Positions 35,357 through 44,391 are shown, counted from the first letter of the stretch. The stretch: 64,000 bases of DNA from Pseudomonadota bacterium (GCA_023436885.1 JAEZHI010000031.1:124001-188000), one strand, 5' to 3'. Numbers and translations: made by a program. The notes: generated by a model not told the origin, from the sequence alone.

Positions 35357-36489
35357 CCGACGCCATACAGACCGCTCTCGACAGCTTCAAGGTGGCCGGC
35401 TTCACCACCGTCGATGTGCCGGTTCTCCTGCCCATGGAGGACTTTGTCCGCATTTCCGGTGAGGAATTCCGGCGCCGCATCTTCGTGACGTCATCGAACA
35501 ACGGTCACGACTGGTGCCTCCGCCCAGAGTTCACCATTCCCGTCGTGCGCACCATGCTGACAGCAGAGCCGGCCGGTGGCCGCTTCTGCTATTCCGGCCG
35601 CGTCTTTAGGAACGGCCGCCCTGGCGAAGCGGACGAGGTGTGGCAGGTGGGCGGCGAGATCCTTGGCGATCACGACCCGGTTGCGACCGATGCCTCGGCC
35701 CTCGCCCATGCCGTGGCGATCACTGCGGCCTGCGGTGCGCCCCGTCAGCGGATCATCGTTGGCGACGTCGCCTTGTTTTCCGCTTTGCTTGCTGCCTTGG
35801 ACATCCCCCCCGCGTGGAGGATGCGCCTTACCGCGTTGTTCGGCGAGCCGGAGAAGATTGCCGACACGCTCGCGCGCCTTGAGCAGCGCCGTTTCGGTTT
35901 CCCAGGTTTTGCAGCACATGCCGAGATCATTGAAGCATTGTCTGCGTTTCCGGCGGAAAAGGTCGGACAGCTATTCGCAGACATCCTGTCGATCGCCGGC
36001 GTAAAGACAGTTGGCGGACGAACCACGGGTGAAATCGCCGAGCGGGTTCTCGAACAGGCGATGCTGGCCGCCTCCGATGGTGTGCCGGCCGAAACCATCG
36101 CAGCGATCTCCGATTTCATGTCTATGCAGGACGAGAACGGCGGCGACCTCTCGATTGCCGATGGCGTCATCCGCCTCGAAGCGCTGTCGAACCGCATCGG
36201 GGATCGTGCACCGTTCCGCGCCGCAGTGGACCGGTTCAAGGCACGCGTCGCAGCCATAGCCGCCCTCGGCGTCGACCTTTCTACCCTGCACTACGCGGCG
36301 GGTTTCGGCAGGCGCCTCGGCTATTACGACGGCTTCGTGTTCGATATTCACGACGCCACCCGTGTCGAGGTGGGGCAGGTGAGCGGCGGTGGCCGTTATG
36401 ACGGACTCGTTCGTCACTTCAAGGCCGCCGACGCGGTCAAGGCCGTGGGCTTTGCCGTCTGGCCAGAGCGCTTCCGGAGGGCGTCATGA
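35353..36489 (+). CDS. hisZ: ATP phosphoribosyltransferase regulatory subunit HisZ
   Basis: The 378-residue protein is a HisS paralogue without tRNA charging ability. Class II fold traces remain (RPEFTIPVVRTM, CYSGRVFRNGRPGEADEVWQVGGE, SGGGRYDGLVRHF). HisZ pairs with HisG to form the first enzyme of histidine synthesis and carries feedback sensing. Both neighbours overlap by 4 bp, giving hisS-hisZ-hisG as one coupled operon. Confidence 0.93.
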   Translation: MTDAIQTALDSFKVAGFTTVDVPVLLPMEDFVRISGEEFRRRIFVTSSNNGHDWCLRPEFTIPVVRTMLTAEPAGGRFCYSGRVFRNGRPGEADEVWQVGGEILGDHDPVATDASALAHAVAITAACGAPRQRIIVGDVALFSALLAALDIPPAWRMRLTALFGEPEKIADTLARLEQRRFGFPGFAAHAEIIEALSAFPAEKVGQLFADILSIAGVKTVGGRTTGEIAERVLEQAMLAASDGVPAETIAAISDFMSMQDENGGDLSIADGVIRLEALSNRIGDRAPFRAAVDRFKARVAAIAALGVDLSTLHYAAGFGRRLGYYDGFVFDIHDATRVEVGQVSGGGRYDGLVRHFKAADAVKAVGFAVWPERFRRAS

Positions 36490-37478
36490 CCGAACCGTTG
36501 ATCGTTGCCGTACCGTCCAAGGGACGGCTACAGGAGCAGACCCTCGCCTTCTTCGAACGATCCGGGCTGCCGATCCGGCAGGCACGTGGTGCCCGGGATT
36601 ACTTTGGCACCATAGATGGCCTGAACGGCGTCGAGGTGCAGTTTCGCTCCGCCTCGGAGATTGCCCGTGAGATTGGTGCCGGCAACGTGCATCTCGCGGT
36701 AACTGGTATCGACCTGTTGCATGAGACGCTGGGGGGCGATGATGGCGCCCGTGTCGTCGCTGAGGAAGCGCCCTACCCTGCTCACATCGTTACGAGGCTC
36801 GGTTTCGGACGCGCCGATGTCGTCGTGGCCGTGCCTCAAGCCTGGCTCGACGTGCAGACGATGGCTGATCTCGCGGACGTTGCGGCCCGCTTCCGCCTCA
36901 AACACTATCGGCCGATGCGGGTTGCCACAAAATACGTCGCCCTGACGCGGCGTTTCCTCAATGCCCACGGCGTCCATGACTATCTGATCGTAGAGAGCCC
37001 AGGCGCGACCGAGGGGGCGCCGGCCGCAGGAACTGCCGAGCTGATCGTCGACATCACTTCGACGGGGCAGACTCTGGTCGAAAACGGCCTGAAGATCATC
37101 GATGACGGCGTCATCATGCGCTCAGAGGCCGCGCTTGCCGCCTCGCTCGCAGCCTCGTGGACCGAAGCTGCACGCGCCGCCTGCCGGGGGATGCTGACGC
37201 GGATTGCCGCCGACGATCGGGCACGCTCGGTCCGGCGGATCGATGCGGTCATGCAACCGTCTTCGGTGCTGCCCGAAGAGCTCAGGGCGCGAACAGACCT
37301 GACGCTTCTGTCGTTGCACGATGAAGGGCTCAGCCTCCTCGCCCCAAAGTCTCGCGCCCAAACGGAAGCCGAAGCCCTCATCGCCCGTGGCGCCACGACA
37401 GTGACCATCTCGGCAGTTGAATATGTGTTCGAGGCGCAGAACGCGCTCTACGAAAAGCTTGAGGCCAAACTGGCCTGA
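36486..37478 (+). CDS. hisG: ATP phosphoribosyltransferase catalytic subunit HisG
   Basis: HisG condenses ATP with PRPP, the committed step of histidine synthesis. The 330-residue protein starts VAVPSKGRLQEQT and has GNVHLAVTGIDLLHE and a PRPP-binding segment around ELIVDITSTGQTL. Short HisG, which needs HisZ, is usually about 210-230 residues. This protein has about 100 additional C-terminal residues yet is encoded beside hisZ. The extension (from about residue 230) may be a partial regulatory domain, as in some other alphaproteobacteria. No terminator is evident after it. Confidence 0.93.
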   Translation: MTEPLIVAVPSKGRLQEQTLAFFERSGLPIRQARGARDYFGTIDGLNGVEVQFRSASEIAREIGAGNVHLAVTGIDLLHETLGGDDGARVVAEEAPYPAHIVTRLGFGRADVVVAVPQAWLDVQTMADLADVAARFRLKHYRPMRVATKYVALTRRFLNAHGVHDYLIVESPGATEGAPAAGTAELIVDITSTGQTLVENGLKIIDDGVIMRSEAALAASLAASWTEAARAACRGMLTRIAADDRARSVRRIDAVMQPSSVLPEELRARTDLTLLSLHDEGLSLLAPKSRAQTEAEALIARGATTVTISAVEYVFEAQNALYEKLEAKLA

Positions 37479-37516
37479 CGGGCTTGGGCGCGGGGACAAT
37501 GCCTCGCGCCCTCCGA

Positions 37517-38152
37517 TCACTTCGGCCTTATGAAAGCGGTCCGATCTTTCTCGACGGCATCGCGAACATCGCACCCATCTATGTGATCGTTGACCAGCCC
37601 CATGGACTGCATGAAGGCGTAAACGGTCGTCGGTCCGACGAAACTCCATCCACGCTTCCTCAGTTCCTTGGAGAGCGCGGTGGATTCAGCCGTCTTGGGC
37701 TGGATATCCTGCATGGAGAAGACAGCCGGACGGCTCGCCGGATCCGGTTCGAAGCGCCAGATGAAGGCAGCAAGGGATCCCGCTTCAGCCTGGAGTTCCA
37801 TCGCCCGCCGAGCATTGTTGATCGTCGAGACGATCTTGCCGCGGTGCCGCACAATGCCGGTATCGCCGACGAGTCGTTCGATATCAGCATCGGTGAAGGC
37901 AGCCACCGTTGGAATATCAAACCCAGCAAAGGCTGCCCGGAAATTTTCGCGCTTCCTCAGGATGGTGATCCAGGCCAGACCGGACTGAAAGCCCTCGAGA
38001 CAGAGCTTCTCGAACAGACGCGTATCGTCGGCAACCGGTCGGCCCCACTCGTTGTCATGGTAGCTGCGGTAAAGCGGATCGCCGCCCGCCCAAAAGCAGC
38101 GCTTGACGCCGTCTTCGCCAGTGATGATGCCGTCCATTCGTTCGCCCCTCAT
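37517..38152 (-). CDS. tag: DNA-3-methyladenine glycosylase I (Tag)
   Basis: The 211-residue glycosylase removes 3-methyladenine from alkylated DNA. The zinc-binding features of Tag are visible: Cys19 and His32 in KRCFWAGGDPLYRSYHDNEWG-type sequence, and His/Cys in VNDHIDGC near the C terminus. SGLAWITILRKRENFR is also typical. The start is ATG 38152, with ATG 38137 as an alternative. It converges on hisG and is isolated from cheZ copy 2 by a terminator. Confidence 0.93.
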   Translation of the reverse strand: MRGERMDGIITGEDGVKRCFWAGGDPLYRSYHDNEWGRPVADDTRLFEKLCLEGFQSGLAWITILRKRENFRAAFAGFDIPTVAAFTDADIERLVGDTGIVRHRGKIVSTINNARRAMELQAEAGSLAAFIWRFEPDPASRPAVFSMQDIQPKTAESTALSKELRKRGWSFVGPTTVYAFMQSMGLVNDHIDGCDVRDAVEKDRTAFIRPK

Positions 38153-38208
38153 CGTATCGTTAGGCGAGGCGAGACTAGCGGGTGCTCACGCCCTGAATTG
38201 ACAGCAGC

Positions 38209-38235
38209 AAAAAGGCGGCCGTTGGTGCGGCCGCC
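38209..38235 (-). terminator. Rho-independent terminator of cheZ copy 2 (reverse strand)
   Basis: GGCGGCCG at 38214-38221 pairs with CGGCCGCC at 38228-38235. On the reverse strand the stem is followed by a run of five Ts, 28 bp past the cheZ stop. Confidence 0.9.
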
Positions 38236-38263
38236 CTGAAACTTAGGTAACGCAGGGTGACAA

Positions 38264-38968
38264 TCAGGCGAACAGGGCGTCGATATCGTCCTGGGAGGCA
38301 CGCTCGGCCGTCGGCAGCGCGGGACCATTGAGAAGCGCGGCATCGCCCACGCGGCGGAGCGACTCGTCAGCCTCGATCGAGTTGAAGGCCTCCATGCCAC
38401 CCCAGATTTCCATCATGCGGCTGACACGGTCCTCGATGAAGCGGAGAACATTGACCACCTTGGTAATGCGCTGACCGGTGAGGTCCTGGAAGTTACAGGC
38501 CTCGTAGATCGCCAGTACACGTTCTTGAATGTCGGCGGCCATAGCCTGCTGGTCACCCTTGAGGTGAGCCACCAGATTATTGGCATCGTCGTCGATCTTC
38601 TCAACCGCTGACAGGATACTCTCGGTTGCGTGTTCGGTGCCTTTCACCACAGCATCGAGCTCGTCCGTGACGCGGCTCATGTCCTCGCCCTTGAAGCCGG
38701 AAACGTGAAGGCTGGCGATCTCCTGCTTGGTACGAACGATCGCTTCCTGAATGGTCTCCATCTCGTTCTTGAGCTTGAAGGCCTCGGTGAACTGCTTATG
38801 GTAGTCGGCGATAATGTCCTTGCTGATCTCCTGTTGAGGCTTGACCAGCTTCTTGATTTCGTTGAGTTCGTGGAGAATTGCGTCTGCGCCCAAGCCGGTC
38901 GTCGGCTCAGACACCGCGCCGACACCAAGCATAGCTTCTATACGATAAGCCTTGCGAGCCAACGCCAT
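38264..38968 (-). CDS. cheZ: CheZ-like protein phosphatase (copy 2)
   Basis: This 234-residue helical protein carries the CheZ active-site stretch CNFQDLTGQRI and ends in SQDDIDALFA, nearly identical to the FliM-type CheY-binding peptide. Compared with copy 1 it has a longer N-terminal region (about 40 residues) and a different central coiled coil. ATG 38968 is preceded by GAGGAG. It is monocistronic, with its own terminator. It probably acts on one of the two CheY proteins in this window, but which one cannot be told. Confidence 0.85.
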   Translation of the reverse strand: MALARKAYRIEAMLGVGAVSEPTTGLGADAILHELNEIKKLVKPQQEISKDIIADYHKQFTEAFKLKNEMETIQEAIVRTKQEIASLHVSGFKGEDMSRVTDELDAVVKGTEHATESILSAVEKIDDDANNLVAHLKGDQQAMAADIQERVLAIYEACNFQDLTGQRITKVVNVLRFIEDRVSRMMEIWGGMEAFNSIEADESLRRVGDAALLNGPALPTAERASQDDIDALFA

Positions 38969-39279
38969 ATTCCACTCCTCACATCCGCGGCCAGAAATAT
39001 CGCCAAGAGCAGACGACCCCGCTGAGTGAGGCAACTTTAGAGCCCGGCGGTTAACAACGCGTATGTCCGAAACAGAGCCCGACAAAATTTCCCCAGTGTT
39101 TCATACAGTTGTCTCAGCTTTCGATACCTTTTTTTAACCATGAAGCCAGATCGGTCAAATTGAAGCGGAACAGGTTGCATCCCGTTCACCATTCCTAGAG
39201 CGCCCGCGCCTAGCGTCTTTTTGATGTGCGGAAGACGAAATTGCTAACCGTACTGCCTCCCACAAACCGAGGTTCCACC
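38969..39279. other. 311-bp divergent promoter region between cheZ copy 2 and an L,D-transpeptidase gene
   Basis: The region holds the start signals for both divergent genes. It includes an AT-rich patch with a T-run near 39127-39136. I do not see a consensus promoter or an operator. No coding frame here is convincing. Confidence 0.45.
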
Positions 39280-39981
39280 ATGAGAGCTGCCGTCTTGTTT
39301 TTCGCCGGACTTGCCGCCGTTGTCATGACGGGGTCTGCCTCCGCCCAAGCGGGACGCTACCTGACACCGCCGCCAATCATCCTGTCTCCCAATCTTACCG
39401 ATCCCTGGGTCAGCCAGCTTCAGCCTGGCAACGTGCCGATCTACGCCCCTCGGGCGCGGAGCCCGCAAAGCTGGTCGGTACCGCCGGAAGCCTCAGCGAA
39501 GACTGCGCGCAAGATCGATCCGCGCACGCTCCCGCTTGCGCCGGAGTTCCTCCCTCAGGAAGTGGCCTATGACGGGCCCGCAGCCCCCGGCTCCATCGTC
39601 ATAGATACCGTAAACCGGTTCCTGTACCTCGTCGAGGATGGCGGCAAGGCGCGTCGTTATGGCGTCGGCGTCGGACGGCCCGGCTTCACCTGGGCAGGCG
39701 AGCATCGCATAACGCGCAAGGCGGAATGGCCCGACTGGCACCCGCCCGTTGAAATGCGGCAACGCCAACCCGGGTTGCCGGTGATGATGCCGGGTGGCCC
39801 CAAAAACCCGCTTGGCGCTCGCGCCATGTATCTCGGATCGACCCTTTATCGCATCCACGGAACTGCCGAGCCCTGGACCATCGGGCATGCCGTTTCCTCT
39901 GGCTGCATCCGGATGCGTAATGAAGATGTGACCGACCTTTACGGACGAGTGAAAGTGGGAACACGCGTTATCGTGTTGTAA
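39280..39981 (+). CDS. L,D-transpeptidase (YkuD domain), exported
   Basis: The 233-residue protein has a signal peptide (about residues 1-22, ending ASA-Q) and a C-terminal YkuD domain (about 105-233). The catalytic motif is HGT followed by SSGCIRM with nucleophile Cys209. Such enzymes make 3-3 peptidoglycan cross-links or attach outer-membrane proteins to peptidoglycan, which is important in Rhizobiales. The start at 39280 has GAGG upstream. A second family member follows after a terminator. Confidence 0.92.
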   Translation: MRAAVLFFAGLAAVVMTGSASAQAGRYLTPPPIILSPNLTDPWVSQLQPGNVPIYAPRARSPQSWSVPPEASAKTARKIDPRTLPLAPEFLPQEVAYDGPAAPGSIVIDTVNRFLYLVEDGGKARRYGVGVGRPGFTWAGEHRITRKAEWPDWHPPVEMRQRQPGLPVMMPGGPKNPLGARAMYLGSTLYRIHGTAEPWTIGHAVSSGCIRMRNEDVTDLYGRVKVGTRVIVL

Positions 39982-40036
39982 CTGCCTCAGTCGCGCGATT
40001 TTCGCTCAAGGCCAGCTTGCGCGTACCCTTTTCGGC

Positions 40037-40073
40037 GGTGGCGGTCTCGACAGTAAAGACCGCCGCCTTTTAG
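40037..40073 (+). terminator. Rho-independent terminator between the two L,D-transpeptidase genes
   Basis: An 11-bp stem (40037-40047 with 40057-40067, one G-U pair) with a 9-base loop is followed by TTTTAGTTT. Confidence 0.85.
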
Positions 40074-40141
40074 TTTCACGAAATTGTCGTGATTCGCTTT
40101 GTCGCGCCGATTGGCGGCGCTTCCACCCTTCAGGTCAATCC

Positions 40142-40819
40142 ATGGTGAAACTATCTGTCGCTCCAGCGCGCCCACTGATGTTGGCGCTTGCAGCCGGTCT
40201 TGCTCTCTCCGCCTGCGTTTCCACCAAGCCGGTAGAACCGCCGAAGCCTCCCGTTGTCGAGGCGCCGCCGCCCGTCAAGCCGCTCTCCTACCTGCCAGAT
40301 GATACCGCCGACGATCCGCGCGATCTCACCCTAACCGGCGATCAGCTACCGCCCGAAGCGTTCCGCCGGACGGAGATTGCTTTCCAGACTGATGAGCCGC
40401 CGGGCACCGTCATCGTCGATACATCGGAGAAGCACCTCTATCTCGTCGAGGAAGGCGGCAAGGCGCTTCGCTATGGCGTGGGCGTAGGCCGTGAGGGCTT
40501 TGCCTGGAAGGGTACCGTCGCAATTGGCAGCCGCCAGAAATGGCCGCGCTGGTTCCCGCCCAAGGAGATGATCGCGCGCGAGGCCGCACGCGGCCACAAC
40601 ATCCCCGACATGATGGAAGGTCAGATCGGCAATCCGCTCGGCGCCCGCGCGCTCTACCTCTACGATGGCAACAAGGATACGCTGTTCCGCATCCACGGCA
40701 CCTTCGAGCCCAAGAGTATCGGTACCAATGCCTCCTCGGGCTGTATTCGCATGGCCAATGCCGACGCGATGGACCTCTATGAGCGTGTCAAGGTTGGAAC
40801 GCGCGTGGTGGTTCGCTGA
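40142..40819 (+). CDS. L,D-transpeptidase (YkuD domain), lipoprotein
   Basis: The 225-residue protein has a lipoprotein signal with lipobox LSAC (Cys25) and a Pro-rich linker (residues about 30-50). The YkuD domain has the HGT and SSGCIRM motifs, nucleophile Cys201. It shares the VIVDTSEKHLYLVEEGGKA-type core with the upstream gene and is clearly a paralogue. Being lipid-anchored, it probably works at a membrane face of the periplasm, whereas the neighbour is soluble. Confidence 0.92.
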   Translation: MVKLSVAPARPLMLALAAGLALSACVSTKPVEPPKPPVVEAPPPVKPLSYLPDDTADDPRDLTLTGDQLPPEAFRRTEIAFQTDEPPGTVIVDTSEKHLYLVEEGGKALRYGVGVGREGFAWKGTVAIGSRQKWPRWFPPKEMIAREAARGHNIPDMMEGQIGNPLGARALYLYDGNKDTLFRIHGTFEPKSIGTNASSGCIRMANADAMDLYERVKVGTRVVVR

Positions 40820-40840
40820 GGCGTTCTGATTCTCATTATT

Positions 40841-40884
40841 GCATCGGATCCGAGGACCGGATTCCACTTTCGGTCCGATGCTTT
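40841..40884. terminator. Possible terminator hairpin between converging genes
   Basis: GCATCGGA at 40841-40848 can pair with TCCGATGC at 40874-40881, with an inner GGACCG/CGGTCC option. The T-run after it is short. Confidence 0.4.
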
Positions 40885-41221
40885 AGAATTGGTCGATCCG
40901 CTTGGTATAGGCGTCGAGAACGCAACCACGCGGATCGCCCGCCTGAGAGCATTTCAGCATTTGCGCCCGCCATGTACGCTGCGACGCCTTGAGCTCGGGC
41001 ACCTGATCGGCGCTGGCGCGGGCAAGAGCGCGAGCGAAATCCCTGGCAAGACGCAGATCGAGATCGGCGAGCGCGTCGTCGCCGCATATCATTTTTTCGA
41101 CTTCGCCCCTGGCCCCATCGCAGTCGAAACTGGGTTGAGCTGCCTTGGCGGGAAGCACCAGCATCGTCATGAAGACCATGACGAAGATGCTCGAACCTGC
41201 CACCAACCCATTCATACTCAT
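40883..41221 (-). CDS. LprI/DUF1311-type secreted small protein
   Basis: The 112-residue protein has a signal peptide (about residues 1-27, AKA-A) and a mature domain of about 85 residues with four cysteines. The pattern CDGARGEVEKMICGDDALADLDLRLA is typical of DUF1311, the family of the lysozyme inhibitor LprI. It is probably periplasmic, possibly disulfide-bonded. Whether it inhibits lysozyme here is unknown, though the neighbouring peptidoglycan enzymes fit a cell-wall role. GAGGAC precedes the ATG. Confidence 0.85.
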   Translation of the reverse strand: MSMNGLVAGSSIFVMVFMTMLVLPAKAAQPSFDCDGARGEVEKMICGDDALADLDLRLARDFARALARASADQVPELKASQRTWRAQMLKCSQAGDPRGCVLDAYTKRIDQF

Positions 41222-41528
41222 GTCCTCTTACTGGCCTAGGCGTCCAATCGGCGAGCAGTCCGGCAGCAGCCGGGCTCCGGACCCCTTTTCTCAAGATTAC
41301 CGCACGAGCTAGCTGTCCGTCCATGGCCACCTTGAGAAGATCGCATGGCCATGAGCGGTAATTGACCCTGAAAACACGCCGTTTTTACGGACGAAAGCTG
41401 GCTTTTGCATGCCATTCGAGTCCTTCGTGCGGCATCAGCGCCTCACTTTATCGCGATCACGGCTCACCGATTGCGAAGATCGATCGTTGCGCGTATCACC
41501 TTTTCCGCGAAATAAATGGAACAAGATC
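41222..41528. other. 307-bp divergent region upstream of lutA
   Basis: The region lies between the LprI-like gene and lutABC and should hold promoters for both. I see no consensus promoter, and no inverted repeat I would assign to a lactate regulator. Confidence 0.4.
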
Positions 41529-42296
41529 ATGGTGCCGCCGAAACCACGGGTCGGACTCTTCGTGACCTGCCTCGTCGACTTCTTCCGTCCCACAGTCGGG
41601 TTTGCGACCGTCAAGCTTCTTGAGGACGCGGGGTGCGAAGTGTTCGTGCCGCCCGCTCAGACCTGCTGCGGCCAACCTGCCTACAACTCCGGCGATCGCA
41701 CTGGCGCACGGAGGCTTGCCGAACAGGTCATCTCCCTCTTCGAGACCTTCGATTACGTGGTGATCCCATCAGGCTCCTGCGCGGGCATGGTCAAGCTACA
41801 CTACGCCGATCTGTTCTCCGGCGAGCCGGGCTGGCGGCTACGTGCCGAGCGGCTGGCTGGCAAAACACATGAGCTCGTGTCCTTCCTCGTCGACGTGCTC
41901 AAGGTGTCGCCTCTGCCGGTCAGCTACGAAGGAGCGGCGACATATCATGACTCCTGCTCGGGCCTTAGAGAGCTCGGGATCAAGGGGCAGCCGCGCCAAC
42001 TGCTGTCAGGGGTCGATGGCCTGAAGATCAAGGAGATGCGCGACCCGGAGGCCTGTTGCGGCTTCGGCGGCACCTTCTGTGTGAAGTATGACGAAATTTC
42101 CAATGCCATAGTTGACCGTAAGACCGCGGATGTCCGGGCAACCGGCGCGGACTTGTTGCTGTCGGGTGATCTCGGCTGCCTGCTCAACATGGCGGGGAAG
42201 TTGAAGCGGGAAGGAAGCCGCGTCGAGGTTCGCCACGTCGCGGAGGTTCTGGCCGGAATGACCGATGGTCCGGCGATCGGGGAGACACGGAAATGA
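41529..42296 (+). CDS. lutA: L-lactate utilisation Fe-S protein LutA
   Basis: The 255-residue protein has two CCG-type domains, CCGQPAYNSGD and CCGFGGTFCVKYDE, that bind an Fe-S cluster and contact quinone or heme in related enzymes. With LutB and LutC it oxidises L-lactate to pyruvate. The ATG at 41529 is preferred to an earlier ATG, because MVPPKPRVGLFVTCLVD is the family N terminus. lutB overlaps by 4 bp. Confidence 0.93.
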   Translation: MVPPKPRVGLFVTCLVDFFRPTVGFATVKLLEDAGCEVFVPPAQTCCGQPAYNSGDRTGARRLAEQVISLFETFDYVVIPSGSCAGMVKLHYADLFSGEPGWRLRAERLAGKTHELVSFLVDVLKVSPLPVSYEGAATYHDSCSGLRELGIKGQPRQLLSGVDGLKIKEMRDPEACCGFGGTFCVKYDEISNAIVDRKTADVRATGADLLLSGDLGCLLNMAGKLKREGSRVEVRHVAEVLAGMTDGPAIGETRK

Positions 42297-43717
42297 GCGG
42301 CGGCCTCACCTCCTCGTCGTTTCCCGAGAATGCCCATGCGGCACTTGCCAACCCGCCTCTTCTGAAAGCCATCGCCCACATTGAAGAGACACTGGTCAGC
42401 GGTCGGCGTCGAGCTGCCGATGCGCTTCCCGAGTTCGAGGCTCTGCGCGACGCCGGTCGCGACATCAAGGCCCACACTCTGAAGCACCTCGATCTCTATC
42501 TCGAGGCCTTCGAGAGGAAGGTGATCGAAGCGGGTGGCTTCGTCCATTGGGCAGCCGATGCCGCCGAGGCCAGCCAGATCGTGCTTGATATCTGCCGGGC
42601 TGCGGGAGCCCGTCGGGTGACCAAGGGCAAATCGATGATCACTGAGGAGGTCGGCCTCAATGCCTTCCTCCAGGCCAACGGTATTACGCCGGTCGAAACG
42701 GATCTCGGCGAGTATATCATTCAGCTTCGCGGCGAGACGCCGAGCCACATCATCGCGCCCGCCGTCCACGTCAACAAGGAGCAGGTGGCCGCCGATTTCC
42801 GCAGGGTGCACACCTCGCTCGATCCGACGCGCAATCTCGACGAGCCAACGTCCCTGCTCGCCGAGGCGCGTGGCGTGCTGCGCGAGCGCTTCCTGTCGGC
42901 CGATGTCGGCATAACCGGCGCCAACTTTCTGGTCGCAGAAACTGGATCGACGGTCATTGTCACCAACGAGGGCAACGGCGATCTCACCCAGATCCTGCCC
43001 AAGACGCATATCGTGCTGGCATCGATCGAAAAGGTTGTTCCGACACTCGAAGACGTCGCTACCATCATGCGCCTTCTGGCCCGCTCTGCCACCGGGCAGG
43101 AGATGAGCGTCTATACGACATTCTCCACCGGTCCGCGTCGTGCCGATGATCCGGACGGTCCCGAGGCGTTCCACGTCGTGCTGCTTGATAACGGGCGGTC
43201 GGCAATGCTCGGCTCTGAATTCGAAGACATGCTGCGCTGCATCCGCTGCGGTGCCTGCATCAATCACTGCCCGGTCTATCGCTCGGTCGGTGGCCATGCC
43301 TACGGTTCAGTTTATCCCGGACCGATGGGTTCGGTCTTGACCCCCTCGCTTTACGGACTTGAAAAGTCCGCCCATCTCGCCAACGCCTCGACGCTGTGCG
43401 GCCGATGCGAGAGTGTCTGCCCCATGCGCATCCCGTTACCGAAGATGCTGCGACATTGGCGCGAGAAGGAGTTCGAGCGACATCTGGCCCCCAAGAAGGC
43501 ACGACTGGGCCTTGCCGCCTGGCGCTTTATGGCCAGGCGACCGCGCCTCTATGGCATCGCGACGCGACTCGCCGCCTGGGGCCTTGCTCGCATAGCCGGC
43601 AAGGACGGTGCGCTCCATCAGGTTCCCTTGGCGGACGGCTGGACGCGCTGGCGCGACCTGCCTGCGCCGGAAGGCGGCACCTTCCGTACCGAATGGGCTA
43701 AACGGGGGAGAAAGTGA
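42293..43717 (+). CDS. lutB: L-lactate utilisation Fe-S protein LutB
   Basis: The 474-residue protein has an N-terminal LUD domain (about 60-290) and a C-terminal ferredoxin part with two 4Fe-4S motifs, CIRCGACINHCPVY and CGRCESVCPMRIP. A C-terminal domain of about 90 residues follows. It is the core electron-transfer subunit of the LutABC lactate oxidation complex. Both neighbours overlap, so the three genes are an operon. Confidence 0.95.
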   Translation: MSGGLTSSSFPENAHAALANPPLLKAIAHIEETLVSGRRRAADALPEFEALRDAGRDIKAHTLKHLDLYLEAFERKVIEAGGFVHWAADAAEASQIVLDICRAAGARRVTKGKSMITEEVGLNAFLQANGITPVETDLGEYIIQLRGETPSHIIAPAVHVNKEQVAADFRRVHTSLDPTRNLDEPTSLLAEARGVLRERFLSADVGITGANFLVAETGSTVIVTNEGNGDLTQILPKTHIVLASIEKVVPTLEDVATIMRLLARSATGQEMSVYTTFSTGPRRADDPDGPEAFHVVLLDNGRSAMLGSEFEDMLRCIRCGACINHCPVYRSVGGHAYGSVYPGPMGSVLTPSLYGLEKSAHLANASTLCGRCESVCPMRIPLPKMLRHWREKEFERHLAPKKARLGLAAWRFMARRPRLYGIATRLAAWGLARIAGKDGALHQVPLADGWTRWRDLPAPEGGTFRTEWAKRGRK

Positions 43718-44388
43718 TGTCGAGCCGTGAGGCCATCCTCGGTCGAGTTCGTCGTTCGCTCGGCGTATCGGTCACCGACACCACCCGGCTTTCAGCCGTT
43801 GGCCATCGCCTTGCCGAGCATACGGTGAACGTCATTCCGGCACGCGGCCAGTTGCCGGCGGCCGAGCGCGTCGCCTTGTTTGTTCGCAAGGCGGGTGAGG
43901 TATTCGCGTCTGTCGAACGGCTCGAGAGCCGCAATGACATCCCCTCTGCGGTTGCCGAATATCTGCGCAGCCGCAATCTGCCGCAGGCGATCCGGCGAGG
44001 AGAAGATCCACGCCTTGCCAGCTTGCCTTGGGAGGGGGAAGCACAGTTGGCGGTTACCGTGGGACCGAGTGATGGCAAGGACCTTGTTGGACTCAGTCAT
44101 GCGGATGCGGGCGTGGCTGAAACAGGCACAGTGGTGCTCACATCAGGTGTAGCCAATCCCACGACGCTCAACTTTCTGCCCGACCACCACATCGTGGTGG
44201 TCGACAGCTCGACGATAGCAGGTGATTATGAAACGGTATGGAACGATCTCCGGCGCCGCTTTGGCGTCGGTCTGGTGCCGCGAACGGTCAATCTGGTCAC
44301 CGGTCCGTCGCGTTCTGCCGATATCGAAGAAACTTTGCTGCTCGGTGCCCACGGCCCGCGCAGCCTTCACATCCTGGTAGTGGGTTAA
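43717..44388 (+). CDS. lutC: L-lactate utilisation protein LutC
   Basis: The 223-residue protein is a LUD-domain protein with the conserved GLSHADAGVAETGTVVL segment and HHIVVVDSSTI. It completes the lactate-oxidising set. The start is ATG 43717 (or GTG 43714), just after GGGGGAG inside lutB. No lactate permease or GntR regulator of lactate use is adjacent; the next gene is a LysE exporter. Confidence 0.93.
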   Translation: MSSREAILGRVRRSLGVSVTDTTRLSAVGHRLAEHTVNVIPARGQLPAAERVALFVRKAGEVFASVERLESRNDIPSAVAEYLRSRNLPQAIRRGEDPRLASLPWEGEAQLAVTVGPSDGKDLVGLSHADAGVAETGTVVLTSGVANPTTLNFLPDHHIVVVDSSTIAGDYETVWNDLRRRFGVGLVPRTVNLVTGPSRSADIEETLLLGAHGPRSLHILVVG

Positions 44389-44391
44389 AAA

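Noticed and set aside
41945..43297. 450-codon reverse frame opposite lutA and lutB
   Set aside because: It is antisense to two conserved Fe-S proteins and lacks start signals.
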